Positions 63,578-64,000 of a DNA stretch of 64,000 nucleotides are shown here, piece after piece; position 1 is the first letter of the stretch; each line of letters opens with the position of its first letter. Source of the DNA: Chloroflexota bacterium (GTDB taxonomy: Bacteria; Chloroflexota; Anaerolineae; Anaerolineales; Anaerolineaceae); NCBI GenBank assembly GCA_012522475.1, contig JAAYKH010000029.1, forward strand, positions 45,093 to 109,092. Direction: 5' to 3'. A program made the translations under genes and the position numbers. Below the pieces are notes generated by a model. It had not been told where the DNA came from, did no database searches, and was given only the letters and a program-made list of their open reading frames with translations.

Positions 63578-64000
63578 TCATTCCCGTCGTTTCTTAAGCA
63601 CCAGGCGAATGGGCGTCCCGATGAATGGATATTCTTTCCGGATTTGGTTTTCAAGGTAACGCAGATAGGTGAAATGGGCATATTCAGGGTTGTTAACATA
63701 CAACATGAACGTGGGCGGATCGTTTCTCACCTGGGTTCCGTAGTAAATCCGAAGGGAGCGACCTGTTCTTGACGGCGCAGGGTGGCGATCCTGGGCGGCT
63801 TGGACAACCCGGTTGATTTGTGATGTAGAAATGCGTACCAAGCGTTCTTCCTGAACCTGGAGGGCGAGGGGGAGTACGCGCTCTGCTCTTTGACCTGTTA
63901 ACGCGCTGATGAAGATCAGCGGGACGTAATCCATGAAGTTGAGTTCATGACGGATTTTGGCGGTGTACTCGTTGATGGTGTAAGTATCTTTTTCGATCAA
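63578..64000 (-). CDS. der: GTPase Der, C-terminal part (runs off window)
   Basis: 140 residues of the double-GTPase Der/EngA, a 50S ribosome assembly factor. Visible are the end of the second G domain (VPLIFISALTGQRAERVLPLAL, including the G5 SAL motif) and the KH-like C-terminal domain (TGRSLRIYYGTQVRNDPPTFMLYVN, LRYLENQIRKEYPFIGTPI, ending with basic KKRRE). The start is beyond base 64000. Confidence 0.93.
   Translation of the reverse strand: MIEKDTYTINEYTAKIRHELNFMDYVPLIFISALTGQRAERVLPLALQVQEERLVRISTSQINRVVQAAQDRHPAPSRTGRSLRIYYGTQVRNDPPTFMLYVNNPEYAHFTYLRYLENQIRKEYPFIGTPIRLVLKKRRE

Noticed and set aside
1..64000. CRISPR arrays, insertion sequences, prophage
   Set aside because: No regularly spaced repeats, transposase, integrase or structural phage genes were seen in reading both strands.

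Overview
This window looks like chromosome from a free-living bacterium of the phylum Chloroflexota, most likely class Anaerolineae. That placement is an inference from gene content and style, since there is no 16S rRNA gene here. Supporting points are a bacterial Elp3 very like the Dehalococcoides enzyme, a DnaB/DnaD-like/DnaI-like helicase-loading operon, many secreted or lipid-anchored proteins carrying Thr-Pro-rich linkers (PTPTPT) after the membrane anchor, an HrcA/CIRCE heat-shock operon, and tRNA-Sec. No rRNA, insertion sequence, phage or CRISPR array was seen.

Layout. 1-9.9 kb: end of an O-antigen ligase-like gene, tRNA-Sec, a GH13 glycosidase, a ZIP metal transporter, a Trm9-like methyltransferase, Elp3, a three-gene overlapping set (quinate-dehydrogenase-like, MobA-like nucleotidyltransferase, PAP2 phosphatase) and a HAD phosphatase. 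10-23.6 kb: a giant alpha-2-macroglobulin lipoprotein without its thioester, rhomboid protease, gmk, FmdB zinc ribbon, a zincin, and a chain of M50 protease, sugar-type binding lipoprotein and RNase H with ATGA overlaps. 23.7-27.2 kb: a copper operon (csoR-copZ-copA-rhodanese) behind a CsoR-type operator. The rhodanese has an in-frame UGA with a hairpin behind it and reads as a selenoprotein. 28.3-32.4 kb: replication genes (bifunctional nuclease, dnaB, DnaD-like, a tandem double-AAA+ helicase loader). 32.5-42.8 kb: a degenerate response regulator, a metallopeptidase, HAD, PlsC, DnaJ, 6-phosphogluconolactonase, a Crp/Fnr regulator beside a CopD-like membrane gene with a palindrome at the classic -41.5 position, and two paralogous TPR proteins. 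42.8-45 kb: groES-groEL under promoter and CIRCE; groEL is interrupted by an in-frame TAA. 45-49 kb: PPIase lipoprotein, a membrane protein, a DUF711 protein and a TrmH methyltransferase. 49-55 kb: a minus-strand cluster of two tandem-GNAT acetyltransferases and two MFS transporters, preceded by a strong promoter, a 31-codon leader peptide and two terminator hairpins, which looks like ribosome-controlled attenuation of a resistance or detoxification cassette. 55-64 kb: CAP-LysM protein, an internally duplicated membrane protein, serS, rlmB-like, cysS, PIN-TRAM, YgiT zinc finger, lepB and the end of der.

Most noteworthy: (1) a membrane-anchored selenocysteine rhodanese in a copper operon with tRNA-Sec in the same window; (2) the leader peptide and tandem-terminator control region ahead of the GNAT-MFS cluster, plus a second switch-like structure inside it; (3) a nonsense codon in the only groEL seen; (4) a helicase loader carrying two complete AAA+ domains in one chain; (5) a Crp/Fnr-type palindrome placed exactly for class II activation.
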